A DNA stretch of 64,000 bases from Streptomyces avicenniae (GTDB lineage Bacteria; Actinomycetota; Actinomycetes; Streptomycetales; Streptomycetaceae). The position numbers were made by a program, and so were the translations under genes. This document shows positions 7,925-16,751 of the stretch, one piece after another. The notes below the pieces were generated by a model that had not been told where the DNA came from, did no database searches, and saw only the letters and a program-made list of their open reading frames with translations. Location of the stretch: positions 124,001 through 188,000 of the forward strand of contig NZ_JOEK01000009.1 of NCBI RefSeq assembly GCF_000719135.1. Reading direction: 5' to 3'. How positions within the stretch are numbered: the stretch's first letter is position 1; the number at the start of each line of letters is the position of its first letter.

Positions 7925-8623
7925 TCAGGCCGCGGCCACCTCGCGCGCCGCGGCCTCGATGAGGTCGGTGACCGGTCCTGGCTGCGAGGCGAGCGAGGCG
8001 TGGCCCGTGTCGAGTTCGACGAGCGCGCGGGGGTTCATGCGCCGGGCCATGCGGCGTTCCGCGTCGGGGTGGATCATGCGGTCGCCGGTGGAGACCTGGT
8101 ACCAGCTGGGCTTCTTACGCCAGGCGGGGCTGGTGACGTTGTCGCCGAACGTCGAGGCGAGCGGTGCCTTCTGGGTGACGGCCATGACCAGCGCCTCGTC
8201 GGCGGCGAGGTCCTGGCAGAAGCTCTCGCGGAACGCCTCCGGCTTGATCCACAGGTGGCCGTCGGAGTCCGGCGCGATGTTCCCGGCCGCCTCGGCGGGC
8301 TGCTCCTGGCTGATCTGCCCGGGGCTCTCGCCCGCGTCGGGGGCGAACGCGGCGATGTAGACGAGGCCCGCGACGTTCGGCAGGTCGCCCGCCTCGGTGA
8401 TGACCGCGCCGCCGTACGAGTGGCCGACGAGGAGGACGGGCCCGTCGATCTGCCGGACCATCTGGCGCGTGCGCTCGGCGTCGTCGGCCAGTGAGGTGAG
8501 CGGGTTCTCCACCGCGTGGAGGTCGTCGTAGCCGCGTCTGTTCAGCTCGACGACGACCTTTCCCCAGTGGGCGGCGTCGCCCCAGAAACCGTGGACCAGG
8601 ACGACAGCGGGAGCGTTGGGCAT
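7925..8623 (-). CDS. Alpha/beta hydrolase
   Basis: A 232-residue alpha/beta hydrolase of the esterase EstC/AtMES-like group: oxyanion segment VLVHGFWGDAAHW, nucleophile elbow GHSYGG, acid in STGDRMIHP and catalytic His in ELDTGHASLAS. All three catalytic residues are present and length is normal. Orientation is convergent with the MFS exporter (28-nt gap). The natural ester or amide substrate is unknown. Confidence 0.87.
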   Translation of the reverse strand: MPNAPAVVLVHGFWGDAAHWGKVVVELNRRGYDDLHAVENPLTSLADDAERTRQMVRQIDGPVLLVGHSYGGAVITEAGDLPNVAGLVYIAAFAPDAGESPGQISQEQPAEAAGNIAPDSDGHLWIKPEAFRESFCQDLAADEALVMAVTQKAPLASTFGDNVTSPAWRKKPSWYQVSTGDRMIHPDAERRMARRMNPRALVELDTGHASLASQPGPVTDLIEAAAREVAAA

Positions 8624-8711
8624 GGTGGTTCGCCGTTCCGTCGAGAGTCGAGAAGTGTGTCGCCCCCCTCGTCACGCTAGCCCCGGTCGCGCGGCGCGGC
8701 GACCGCGCGCG

Positions 8712-9665
8712 TCACGTCCTGAGGGCGTGCCGGGGCGTGAGGCGCAGCAGGCACGCGGCGGCGGCCAGGGGGCCGAGGACCGTGGGGCCGTCATCGGCGA
8801 GGGTGAGGAAGGCGCCGGGCAGCGCCAGCCGTTCGTACAGGTGCCACTCGATGGCACGCTCGGGCGCCGGGGGCGCGCCGGGGCGGGGCGCGGCGTGGGC
8901 GAGGCAGCCGGTGCACAGCAGGACGGCGCCCGCCAGGAGGACGAAGAAGGCGGTGCCGGGCCGGTGGTGCAGGAATCCGGGCGTGGTGATGGCGGTGATG
9001 TACGCGGCGGCCGCGAGGAGCGCCAGGACGGTGACGGTGCCCTCGGGGCCGAGGCGGACGGCGAGCGTACGTCTGCCCGCCGCGCGGTCGGCGGCGAGGT
9101 CGTGGAGGGCGAGCAGGGCGTTGCTGAACGTGCCCTGGAGCCCGAGCGCCAGGGCGACGGCCCACAGCGGTGCGGAGGGCAGGCCCGCGGTGAAGCACGC
9201 GCCGGCGAGGACGCAGCAGGACCAGCCGGAGAGCCCGTTCATGACGTCGCCCCACAGCCCGGCGTCCTTGAGCCCGCGGCAGTAGGCGTACTGGGCGGCG
9301 GCAGCGGCGGCGATGAAGACGAGCGCGGTGGGGGCGGCGCCGAGCGACAGGGCGACGGCCGTGACGGTGGCCAGGACGGCGCAGCGGGCCACGGTCGCCT
9401 CGCTGAGCCGTCCGGAGGGCAGGGGGCGGTGGGGCTTGGCCGCCCGGTCGTCGTGGCGGGTGAGGAGGTCGGCGGCGTAGAGCGTGCCGACGCAGGCGGC
9501 GAGGCCGGTGGCGGCGGCGAGCAGGACGCGGGTGCCGTCGCAGCCGCGGTCGGCGAGGGCGGCGCCGGTGGCGGTGACGAGGGGGATGGTGAGGAGGTCC
9601 CAGGGGCGCAGGATCTCGCGGTGGGCCGCGAGGCGGGGCGGCCGTGCGCGGCAGGCGTCGGTCAT
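8712..9665 (-). CDS. UbiA family prenyltransferase-like membrane protein
   Basis: A 317-residue polytopic protein with about eight to nine hydrophobic helices. The first aspartate-rich motif is YAADLLTRHDDRAAKPHR (D66, D72, D73) followed by PLPSGR, and the second is LHDLAADRAAGRRTLAVRLG (D189, D193); together they bind Mg-prenyl diphosphate in UbiA enzymes. The first motif has Ala where most relatives have Asn (NDxxD), so activity may be altered. I chose ATG 9665 because the upstream open extension is atypical in composition. No isoprenoid synthase is nearby to suggest the substrates. Confidence 0.8.
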   Translation of the reverse strand: MTDACRARPPRLAAHREILRPWDLLTIPLVTATGAALADRGCDGTRVLLAAATGLAACVGTLYAADLLTRHDDRAAKPHRPLPSGRLSEATVARCAVLATVTAVALSLGAAPTALVFIAAAAAAQYAYCRGLKDAGLWGDVMNGLSGWSCCVLAGACFTAGLPSAPLWAVALALGLQGTFSNALLALHDLAADRAAGRRTLAVRLGPEGTVTVLALLAAAAYITAITTPGFLHHRPGTAFFVLLAGAVLLCTGCLAHAAPRPGAPPAPERAIEWHLYERLALPGAFLTLADDGPTVLGPLAAAACLLRLTPRHALRT

Positions 9666-9794
9666 CGGCCGCCCCGGGCGGCTCGCGGAATGATCGGCAT
9701 ACCGTGTGGATAGCCGTACGCGGCCGTCCGGACGACTTTTCCGCCCGCAGGACACCCCTGGGGGTGAACTAGTCGTACGAATCGGCGCCCGGGG

Positions 9795-11783
9795 TCAGCC
9801 GACGTGGACGCGGGGGCGGCGCGCCGGGTCGCGCTCGGCGCGGCGCAGCACCTCGCGCGCGACCGGCGCCACCTCGCCGTCGCCGAAGACGAGGAAGCGC
9901 AGCAGGTGGCCGAGCGGGTGCCCCTCGGTCCACGTGAAGTAGACGTGCGGGACGGCGCCCGTGCGGTCGCGCAGGTGCAGCAGCACGGCCGCGATGGTGT
10001 TGCCGACGGCGGCGCCGCGCACGCGCAGGACCCGGTAGCCGTGGCACTCCTCGCCGTGGACCGTCACGTCGGCGGCGAAGTCGGACGAGTCGTCCACGGT
10101 CACTTCGAGGAACAGCGTGTGCGCCCGGTCGGGCATCGGGGTCTCCTCGCACTGGCTGTCCTGCTTCTCGCGGTACTCGCGCTCGTCGCCCGCGTCCGGC
10201 TCGTTGGCGATGATCCGCAGCGGGCCCCAGGCGGCGGCCTCGTCGATGACACGGGCCGCGGTGGCGTCGAGCGTGATCTCGCCAGAGCGCAGTTCGAACG
10301 CGCGGTGGACGCGGGAGCCGAAGGACGTGAGGAGGATGCCGACGATGAACAGCGCGGCGATCCGCAGGCCGTCCGGCCGTTCGAAGACGTTGACGACCAG
10401 GGTGTACAGCAGGACGGCCGTGACGACGCCGAAGCCCGCGGTGGCGCGGCGGCGGCCCCGGTGGCGGGCCGAGACGGTGACGGCGAAGGACGCGGAGACC
10501 ATGAGGACCAGCACGCCGGTCGCGTAGGCGCCGCCCTGCGCGTCCACGTCGGCGTCGAACAGGATCGTGACGGTGAAGGCGATGGCGACGAAGAGCAGCA
10601 CGAGCGGGCGCACCGCCCGCGTCCACTCGGGCGCCATGCCGTACCGGGGCAGGTAGCGGGGCACGAGGTTGAGCAGCCCGGCGAGGGCGGAGGCCCCGGC
10701 GAACCAGAGGATGGCGATGGTCGAGACGTCGTAGACCGTGCCGAACGCCTCGCCGAGGTAGCGGTGCGCGAGGTAGGCGAGGGCCCGGCCGTTGGCCTCG
10801 CCGCCGCGCTCGAACTCCTCCTCGGGGATGAGCAGCGTGGTGGCGACGCTGGAGACGAGCAGGGCGCCGCTCATGACCAGCGCGGCCGTCGTGAGCAGGC
10901 GCCTGGTGTCGCGGACGCGCCCGGTGGGGCGCTCCTCGGTGTCGGTGGCGTCGCCGCGCACCTGCGGCATGACGGCGACGCCCGTCTCGAAGCCGGACAT
11001 GCCGAGGGCGAGGCGCGGGAAGACCAGCAGGGCGACGGCGATCATCGCGACCGGTGAGGCGTGCTCGGCCGAGGCCGCGGCCCACCAGTCGTCCACGACG
11101 ACCGGGTCGCCCGCGACGTGCCACAGCGCGGTCAGGAGCACGACGACGTTGAGCAGCAGGTAGGTGCCGACCAGCCAGACGGCCATGCCGATGGCCTCGC
11201 GGAAGCCCTTGAGGAAGACGGCGCCGAGCCCGGCGATCAGCAGGAGGGTGATCCAGACGTTGCCGTCGTGGATCCAGCCGGGCGCGAGCGGGTTCTCGAC
11301 GGCGTGGGCTGCGGCGTCGGCGGCGGACAGCGTGATCGTGATCATGAAGTCGGTGGCCGCGAAGCCGAGGAGGACGAGGACGAACACCTTCCCCGCCCAC
11401 CAGGGCAGCAGCCGCTCCAGCATGGCGATCGAGCCCTCGCCGTGCGGGCTCTCGCGGGCGACGCGGCGGTAGACGGGCAGGGCGCCGAGCAGCGTCAGGC
11501 CGACGAGGACCAGCGTGGCCAGCGGGGACAGCAGCCCGGCGGCGAGTGCCGCGATGCCGGGCTGGTAGCCGAGCGTCGAGAAGTAGTCCACGCCGGTCAG
11601 GCACATGACGCGCCACCACGGGTGGCCGTCGGACCTGCTGGGGCCGGTGGCGTGCGGGCCGGGGTGGCGGGCGGTGCGCTCGCTCAGGCCGTCGAGCAGC
11701 CAGCGGCGGAAGCGGCGGGGCGGGACCGCCCGTGCGCCGCCGTCCACCGGTGCGGCGGCGGCCGTCTCCTGGGTGCCGGTCAC
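9795..11783 (-). CDS. APC-superfamily permease with cytosolic C-terminal domain
   Basis: A 662-residue protein: polar N-terminus to about residue 55, roughly 12 hydrophobic helices (first TM1-like segment [19 protein letters not shown]) and a hydrophilic C-terminal domain of about 150 residues. The unwound-helix glycine-rich segment and [17 protein letters not shown] resemble APC transporters of the YdaO/KimA potassium-uptake branch as well as amino-acid permeases; I cannot choose. The GTG at 11783 has GGAGG at 9-nt spacing, better than upstream ATGs. It stands alone between UbiA and the acyltransferase gene. Confidence 0.78.
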   Translation of the reverse strand: MTGTQETAAAAPVDGGARAVPPRRFRRWLLDGLSERTARHPGPHATGPSRSDGHPWWRVMCLTGVDYFSTLGYQPGIAALAAGLLSPLATLVLVGLTLLGALPVYRRVARESPHGEGSIAMLERLLPWWAGKVFVLVLLGFAATDFMITITLSAADAAAHAVENPLAPGWIHDGNVWITLLLIAGLGAVFLKGFREAIGMAVWLVGTYLLLNVVVLLTALWHVAGDPVVVDDWWAAASAEHASPVAMIAVALLVFPRLALGMSGFETGVAVMPQVRGDATDTEERPTGRVRDTRRLLTTAALVMSGALLVSSVATTLLIPEEEFERGGEANGRALAYLAHRYLGEAFGTVYDVSTIAILWFAGASALAGLLNLVPRYLPRYGMAPEWTRAVRPLVLLFVAIAFTVTILFDADVDAQGGAYATGVLVLMVSASFAVTVSARHRGRRRATAGFGVVTAVLLYTLVVNVFERPDGLRIAALFIVGILLTSFGSRVHRAFELRSGEITLDATAARVIDEAAAWGPLRIIANEPDAGDEREYREKQDSQCEETPMPDRAHTLFLEVTVDDSSDFAADVTVHGEECHGYRVLRVRGAAVGNTIAAVLLHLRDRTGAVPHVYFTWTEGHPLGHLLRFLVFGDGEVAPVAREVLRRAERDPARRPRVHVG

Positions 11784-12097
11784 GGCCGGGCACCTCCGTC
11801 TGCACATGATGCGCTGGACACGAGGAGCGAGTATCGCCGAGCGCGGGGGGCGGCGGGGCCGGGCGCGGGAGGCCGCGCGGGCGGGGGGCGGGGCGCCGCC
11901 GGGGGTGGCCCGGCGGCCCAACTGCCGTGCGGGACTGCGCGGATGGGGCGCGGGGCGCGTGCGTGGGATGCGTCCGGGAGGCCCCGTGGGGCGGGGGGCG
12001 GCGGGAATTCTCTGACAGCTTCTTAACGGCGGTCCGCCCGGCGGACGGCGCCCCGCGACCCGCCGCGCGCCGTGCGTGACCGGGCGGGGGCCGCCGG
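11784..12097. other. Intergenic region, 314 bp
   Basis: This is the leader and promoter region of the APC permease plus the 3' flank of the acyltransferase gene. A relatively AT-rich patch (about 12003-12030, containing GAATTCTCTGACAGCTTCTT) may hold the permease promoter on the minus strand. I see no gene, tRNA or convincing riboswitch fold in it. Confidence 0.4.
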
Positions 12098-13441
12098 TCA
12101 GGCGCTGCGGCTGGGGGACGGGGCTCCGCCGGGGTGCGGGGCGGGCGCGAGCACGGGCAGCGGCAGGCCGATGGCGCCGACGTCCACGCCCGCGTAGGCG
12201 GCCGTCCAGTCGATCGGCACGCCCGCCACGTACGCCTCGGCGACCGAGCGCAGGAAGCGCCCCGGGCTGCCGTCCGAGCGGACGGCTGAGGCGACGACGG
12301 CGGGACGTTCGTGGATCGTCTCCAGCGTCTGCCGCATGCCCAGGGTCAGCACGGGATGCGGGCCGACCTCGATGAACACGGCGTGCCCGCGCAGGGCGGC
12401 GGCCCGCACCGCGGCCTCGAAGCGGACGGGCCCGCTGAGGTTGCGGTACCAGTAGGCGGGGTCGAGCAGCGCGGTGTCGAGGAGCCGCCCGGTGACCGTC
12501 GAGTAGAACGGGACGGCGCCGCTGCGGCCGGTGACACCGGCGAGGTCGGCGAGCTGCCGCTCCCGCAGGGCGGTCATGTGCGGCGGCGAGTGCGCGGCGT
12601 AGCCCGCGGGGACGCGCAGGGCGCCCACGCGGTCGGCGACCAGACCGGCGAGGAACCGCTCGGCCGCCTCGCGGTCGCCCGACACCACGACGGACCGTGG
12701 CCCGTTGACGGCCGCGACGGTCAGCCCCGGCCAGGTGCGCAGCCGGGCCGCCGTCTCCGTGACGGGCAGCCGTACGGCGATCAGCTCACCGGTACCCGCG
12801 AGCGACGCCTGCGCGCGCCCCCAGGACGCGCAGACCCTGGCGGCGTCCTCCAGCGTCAGCGCCCCCGCCTCGTGCGCGGCGGCGAACTCCCCGATGCTGT
12901 GGCCGATGACGGCGGCGGGCCGCACGCCGTAGGAGCGCCACAGCGCCGCGAGGGACACGGTGACGGCGAACAGCGCGGGCTGGCAGACGTCCATGCGGTC
13001 CATGGACGGCGCGCCGGGGGCGCCGGACAGCAGGCCGGGCAGCGACCAGCCGGTGTGCGGGCGCAGCGCGCGGTCGCACTCCTCGATCCGCCGCGTGAAG
13101 ACGGGGGCGTCCGCGAGCAGGCCGCGCCCCATGGCGGGCGACTGCGCGCCGAGGCCGGGGAAGACCAGCACCGGCTGGGCGGATTCGGCGGCCACCCCCC
13201 GGACGACCTGCGGCGACGTCTCGCCCGCGGCGAGCCTGCGGAGCCCGGCGAGGCAGTCGGCCCGGTCGGAGTAGAGCAGCACGGCGCGGTGCTCCGGGTA
13301 GACGGGTGCCCCCTGGCGGGCGGGGGGCGGTCCGTCCCCCGGTTCCCCGGCCAGCCGGGCCGCCAGCGCGCGGGCACGGCGGCGCAGTCCGTCGCCGCTG
13401 TGCGAGGACAGCGGCAGGGGTAGGACGGTGGACTCCGGCAT
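12098..13441 (-). CDS. Free-standing polyketide-synthase-type acyltransferase
   Basis: A 447-residue protein that looks like an AT domain cut from a modular PKS: an N-terminal linker ([20 protein letters not shown]), [13 protein letters not shown], the nucleophile motif GHSIGE (Ser182), [14 protein letters not shown] and the specificity motif YAAH (281-284) with catalytic His284. YAAH is closer to the methylmalonyl-type YASH than to malonyl-type HAFH. The usual GQG oxyanion glutamine is Leu (GLG). There is no KS, ACP or other biosynthetic gene beside it, so it would have to act in trans. Start ATG 13441 has GAGGG 8 nt upstream. Confidence 0.82.
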   Translation of the reverse strand: MPESTVLPLPLSSHSGDGLRRRARALAARLAGEPGDGPPPARQGAPVYPEHRAVLLYSDRADCLAGLRRLAAGETSPQVVRGVAAESAQPVLVFPGLGAQSPAMGRGLLADAPVFTRRIEECDRALRPHTGWSLPGLLSGAPGAPSMDRMDVCQPALFAVTVSLAALWRSYGVRPAAVIGHSIGEFAAAHEAGALTLEDAARVCASWGRAQASLAGTGELIAVRLPVTETAARLRTWPGLTVAAVNGPRSVVVSGDREAAERFLAGLVADRVGALRVPAGYAAHSPPHMTALRERQLADLAGVTGRSGAVPFYSTVTGRLLDTALLDPAYWYRNLSGPVRFEAAVRAAALRGHAVFIEVGPHPVLTLGMRQTLETIHERPAVVASAVRSDGSPGRFLRSVAEAYVAGVPIDWTAAYAGVDVGAIGLPLPVLAPAPHPGGAPSPSRSA

Positions 13442-13597
13442 CTGCGTTTCCCTCACAGGGGCGAGAACTCCAGCGCATCGACCATGGCGCATGGACCACT
13501 GTGGGCGATCACTTCCCTGGCCGCCTGCGGCGAACCGCCGGGGTCCGCGGGTTCACCCGATGGCGTGCAGGGGTGTTCCGCCGGAGAGGGGCGCGCG

Positions 13598-13879
13598 TCA
13601 GGCGGAGAGCGCCCGCCCCGTGGCGGCCTCGTCCCCGGCGGGGGCCGCCTCGCCGACGAGCGTGTCCAGGGACAGGCCGAGGGCGCCCGCGAGGGCGGCG
13701 ACCGTGAAGAACGACGGGGTCGGCGCGCGGCCGGTCTCGATCTTGCGCAGCGTCTCGGCCGACACACCGGCCGCCGCCGCGACGTCCACCATGCTGCGGT
13801 CGCCCCTGGCGGCGCGGAGCAGCGCGCCGAAGCGCTCGCCGCGTTCGCGTTCCCACGGGGTCAACGGAGTCCTCACCAT
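13598..13879 (-). CDS. XRE family transcriptional regulator
   Basis: A 93-residue single-domain regulator: helix-turn-helix at about residues 17-72 (FGALLRAARGDRSMVDVAAAAGVSAETLRKIETGR) and a short acidic tail. It is divergent from a methionine aminopeptidase gene across an 86-bp gap that contains a near-perfect 20-bp palindrome, so autoregulation and control of the aminopeptidase are likely. The ATG lies next to the putative -10, suggesting a very short or absent 5' leader. Confidence 0.83.
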   Translation of the reverse strand: MVRTPLTPWERERGERFGALLRAARGDRSMVDVAAAAGVSAETLRKIETGRAPTPSFFTVAALAGALGLSLDTLVGEAAPAGDEAATGRALSA

Positions 13880-13887
13880 GGTCGTGA

Positions 13888-13907
13888 TACTAATACCGGT
13901 ATAAGTA
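13888..13907. promoter_or_regulatory. Palindromic operator between XRE and map genes
   Basis: TACTAATACCGGTATAAGTA pairs at 18 of 20 positions around a perfect ATACCGGTAT core. It overlaps a TATAAG -10-like hexamer for the map gene (13900-13905) and TA-rich hexamers for the XRE gene on the other strand. It is conspicuous in this GC-rich context and is the probable XRE binding site. Confidence 0.6.
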
Positions 13908-13965
13908 TTGGGGGAAGGCCGGGTGGTCCCGGATGCCCTTCCCCGTGCGAGGAGAGGGACGGATC

Positions 13966-14733
13966 ATGGTCGAGATCAAGACGGACGCGGCGCTGGACGC
14001 CATGCGGGAGGCCGGGCGTGTCGTCGCGCGGGCCCTGGCCGCCGCGCGGGAGGCGGCGGCGGTCGGCGTGCCGCTGCACGACCTGGACGCGGCGGCGCGG
14101 GCCGTGCTGGCGGAGGCGGGCGCCCGCTCGCCGTTCCTCGGGTACCGGCCGTCGTTCGCGCCGACGCCGTTCCCCGCCGTGATCTGCGTGTCCGTGAACG
14201 ACGCGCTGGTGCACGGCATCCCGGACGGGTACCGGCTGCGCGACGGCGACCTGGTGAGCGTGGACGGCGGCGCGGAACTCGACGGCTGGACGGGCGACGC
14301 GGCGGTGAGCTTCATCGTCGGCACGCCGCGCCCCGCCGACGTGGCCCTGATCGACGCGACGCGGCGGGCGCTCGACGCCGGGATCGCGGCGGCCACGGTC
14401 GGGAACAGGACAGGCGACATCGGCCACGCCGTCTCCGCCGTGACCCGGGCGGCCCGCTGCGGCAGCCCGCTGGACTTCGGCGGCCACGGCATCGGCCGCC
14501 AGATGCACGAGGACCCGCACGTCGCCAACCGCGGGCGCCCAGGGCGCGGCTTCCCGCTGCGGCACGGCCTGACGCTGGCGATCGAGCCGATGCTGATGGC
14601 GGGCGGCGCCGACGCGTACGTGACCGCCCCCGACGGCTGGACCCTGAAGACCGTGGACGGCAGCAGGGCCGCCCACTTCGAGCACACCGTCGCCGTCACC
14701 CACGACGGGCCGCGCGTCCTCACCCTGCCCTGA
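13966..14733 (+). CDS. map: Methionine aminopeptidase type I
   Basis: A 255-residue type I enzyme that removes the initiator methionine from nascent proteins. All five dimetal ligands are visible with the spacing of the E. coli enzyme: D100, D111, H174 (GGHGIGRQMHEDP), E207 (AIEPM) and E239 (HFEHTV). It lacks the zinc-finger N-terminal extension. ATG 13966 has GAGAGGGAC upstream. It sits apart from the ribosomal operon and faces its own XRE regulator, so it is probably an accessory, conditionally expressed paralogue, perhaps a second target for a natural inhibitor. Confidence 0.92.
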   Translation: MVEIKTDAALDAMREAGRVVARALAAAREAAAVGVPLHDLDAAARAVLAEAGARSPFLGYRPSFAPTPFPAVICVSVNDALVHGIPDGYRLRDGDLVSVDGGAELDGWTGDAAVSFIVGTPRPADVALIDATRRALDAGIAAATVGNRTGDIGHAVSAVTRAARCGSPLDFGGHGIGRQMHEDPHVANRGRPGRGFPLRHGLTLAIEPMLMAGGADAYVTAPDGWTLKTVDGSRAAHFEHTVAVTHDGPRVLTLP

Positions 14734-14745
14734 CCGCACCGGCGT

Positions 14746-15582
14746 TCAGGCGCGCCGCCAGAAGGCGTACGGGTCGGGGCCGGGACGGAATCCGGCCGCC
14801 TCGGCGGTGCGCGCGGCGTCACGGAAGCCCGCCGCGAGAGCCGCCGGGTCGTGCGCGTCGCTCCCGAAGGAGACGGCCCGCCCGCCCTCCTGCCGCCACC
14901 ACACCAGGACACGCCCGTGCAGCGGGACCCTGGTGTTGAACTCCAGGACCCTGCCGCTCGCCGCGAGGGCGCGCAGGACGTGCCGGTACTCCTCCTCGAA
15001 GTCGCCGGGGTCGTAGGGCCCGGCGTCCCCGGGCCAGGAGCGCACCGGGTAGTCGAGGTGGGCCAGGACCTCGAAGTCGCCGAACTGCTCGACCAGTTCC
15101 AGGGTGTCGGCCAGGTAGGTCCGCACGACCTGCGCGGACGGCAGGTCGGCGTGGCGGGCCGACACCTCGGTGTGGCCGCCGCCGTCCAGTGCCGCCGAGT
15201 GCACGGCCGCCAGCACCCGCGCGAAACGGCCCTCCCTCAGGAGCGCGGCTGCCCGGTCGGCGTGCCGGTGGGGCCCGTCCAGCTCGACGCCCGACAGGAT
15301 GCGCAGCGCCGGGTAGCGCTCCCGGCATTCCGCCAGGCTCCGCCGGTAGCCCTCCAGGTCGAGCGGGGGCGGCGTGAGCACGCCGTCCGTCACCAGGGGC
15401 CGCCAGCTGTCCGGGACGTCGGTACCCGGCGGGAGGGTCCACGGGGCGAGGTCGGCGTGCTCGGTGAAGGCGACGGCGGGCAGGCCGAGTGCGAGCGCAC
15501 GGCGGCAGGTCCTGTCCATGGCGCCCGCCGGGGCGTCCCAGGACCACTCGGTGTGCACATGGTCGTCGGGCGGCAGCGTCAT
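14746..15582 (-). CDS. PHP-domain phosphatase (histidinol-phosphatase-like)
   Basis: A 278-residue PHP protein with the metal-binding motifs in order: DDHVHTEWSWD (HxH), FTEHADL, SGVELDG, AAVHSAALDGGGH, AHLDYPVR and FGSDAHDP near the C-terminus. This full set fits a three-metal phosphoesterase such as HisK-type histidinol phosphatase, though it is distant from the his operon here. ATG 15582 has GAGG 8 nt upstream; the frame stays open further but without a site. It overlaps nothing and is divergent from the Nudix gene. Confidence 0.85.
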   Translation of the reverse strand: MTLPPDDHVHTEWSWDAPAGAMDRTCRRALALGLPAVAFTEHADLAPWTLPPGTDVPDSWRPLVTDGVLTPPPLDLEGYRRSLAECRERYPALRILSGVELDGPHRHADRAAALLREGRFARVLAAVHSAALDGGGHTEVSARHADLPSAQVVRTYLADTLELVEQFGDFEVLAHLDYPVRSWPGDAGPYDPGDFEEEYRHVLRALAASGRVLEFNTRVPLHGRVLVWWRQEGGRAVSFGSDAHDPAALAAGFRDAARTAEAAGFRPGPDPYAFWRRA

Positions 15583-15632
15583 CCTTCCATCCTCGCGGCG
15601 GCGCACCGGGCCCGCTCGTGCAGGATGGGGCG

Positions 15633-16121
15633 ATGCGGATTCCACGGCAGGCCGCCCGGGTCGCGGTGCTCGACCCGGCGGGCGCGGTCTTCATGTTCCG
15701 GTACGACAACTCCGAGGTGGGCGTGCACTGGGCGATGCCGGGCGGCGGCATCGACCCGGGCGAGACGCCGGAGACGGCGGCGGCCCGCGAGGTGCGGGAG
15801 GAGACCGGCTGGACCGGGCTCGCCCTGCTCGGGACGCTGTTCCTGTGGGAGCACGACTACACCCGCGAGGACGTGCCCGTGCGGCAGCGCGAACGCGTCT
15901 ACCTCGCGTACGGCCCGCGCCGCGACCCGCTGGGCGACCTGACCGCCGCCCACGAGGCGGACGGCATCCTGCGCTGGCGGTGGTGGTCCCCCGCCGAACT
16001 GGCCGCCGCCGACGAGGCCCTGTGGCCGCCGCAACTCCCTGCGCTCCTCGACGGGTTGCGGCGCGACGGCCTGCCCGCCGTGCCGGTCGATCTCGGTTTC
16101 GTGCCCAACGACGTCCACTGA
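15633..16121 (+). CDS. Nudix hydrolase
   Basis: A 162-residue Nudix protein. The box is complete: GGGIDPGETPE, then REVREETGW, giving the GX5EX7REUXEEXGU signature near residues 39-61. Strand VAVLDPAGAVFMFRYD precedes it and a WRWWSPAEL segment follows, as in many (deoxy)nucleoside-diphosphate-X hydrolases. Start ATG 15633 is preceded by AGGA at 7 nt. It is divergent from the PHP phosphatase and 27 nt upstream of the methyltransferase. The substrate is not predictable. Confidence 0.87.
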   Translation: MRIPRQAARVAVLDPAGAVFMFRYDNSEVGVHWAMPGGGIDPGETPETAAAREVREETGWTGLALLGTLFLWEHDYTREDVPVRQRERVYLAYGPRRDPLGDLTAAHEADGILRWRWWSPAELAAADEALWPPQLPALLDGLRRDGLPAVPVDLGFVPNDVH

Positions 16122-16148
16122 AAGGTGTGTTGTGCAACCATCTTCGGC

Positions 16149-16751
16149 ATGGACGATCTTCCTCAGCACCTCCCCGCCGTACTCGACCCCCTGCGCGCCG
16201 ACGCCGCGGCGCTCGGCTTCACCCTCTCCTGCGACGCCCGCACCGGCGCCCTGCTCGCCGCCCTCGCCGCCGCCAGGCCGGGCGCGCGCGTGCTGGAGCT
16301 GGGCACCGGCGCGGGCGAGGGCGCGGCCTGGCTGCTCGACGGCATGGACGCGACCGCCTCGCTCGTCAGCGTCGAGCAGGACGCCGAGGTGCAGGGCGTG
16401 GCCCGCCGCCACCTCGGCGCCGACCCGCGGCTGACCCTGGTGACCGGTGACGGCGGGGCCTGGCTTGAGGCGTACGACGGGCCGCCGTTCGACCTCGTGT
16501 TCGCCGACACGTGGCCGGGCAAGTTCACCCACCTGGACCGGGCCTTGGCGCTGGTGGCCCCCGGCGGCAGCTACCTCGTGGACGACCTGGACCCGGTGCC
16601 CGGCTGGCCCGCCGGCCACGAGACCGACGTGCGGCGGCTCCTGGACGAGTTGGACGCCCCTCCCGGCTTCCGCACCGTCAGGCTGGCCTGGTCCACCGGG
16701 CTGCTGCTGGCCGTGCGCACCGGCGTCAGCGAGGCAGCCGCCGCAGCATGA
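16149..16751 (+). CDS. SAM-dependent O-methyltransferase-like protein
   Basis: A 200-residue class I methyltransferase: motif I VLELGTGAGEGAAWL, acidic strand-2 end SLVSVEQDAE, and motif DLVFADTWPGKFTHLDRALALVAPGGSYLVDDL typical of the catechol-O-methyltransferase/YrrM branch. ATG 16149 is chosen on protein alignment grounds; no strong ribosome site is visible, and a GTG at 16125 is possible. Its last 26 nt overlap the 3' end of the convergent oxidoreductase gene, so the pair can interfere at the transcript level. Confidence 0.77.
   Translation: MDDLPQHLPAVLDPLRADAAALGFTLSCDARTGALLAALAAARPGARVLELGTGAGEGAAWLLDGMDATASLVSVEQDAEVQGVARRHLGADPRLTLVTGDGGAWLEAYDGPPFDLVFADTWPGKFTHLDRALALVAPGGSYLVDDLDPVPGWPAGHETDVRRLLDELDAPPGFRTVRLAWSTGLLLAVRTGVSEAAAAA

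Noticed and set aside
11784..12097. A c-di-AMP riboswitch ahead of the YdaO/KimA-like permease
   Set aside because: I could not find the conserved paired elements of that riboswitch in the leader; only an AT-richer patch is visible.
16121..16148. GTTG-TG-CAAC short inverted repeat before the methyltransferase as an operator
   Set aside because: The arms are only 4 bp and no regulator gene is adjacent; chance is a sufficient explanation.
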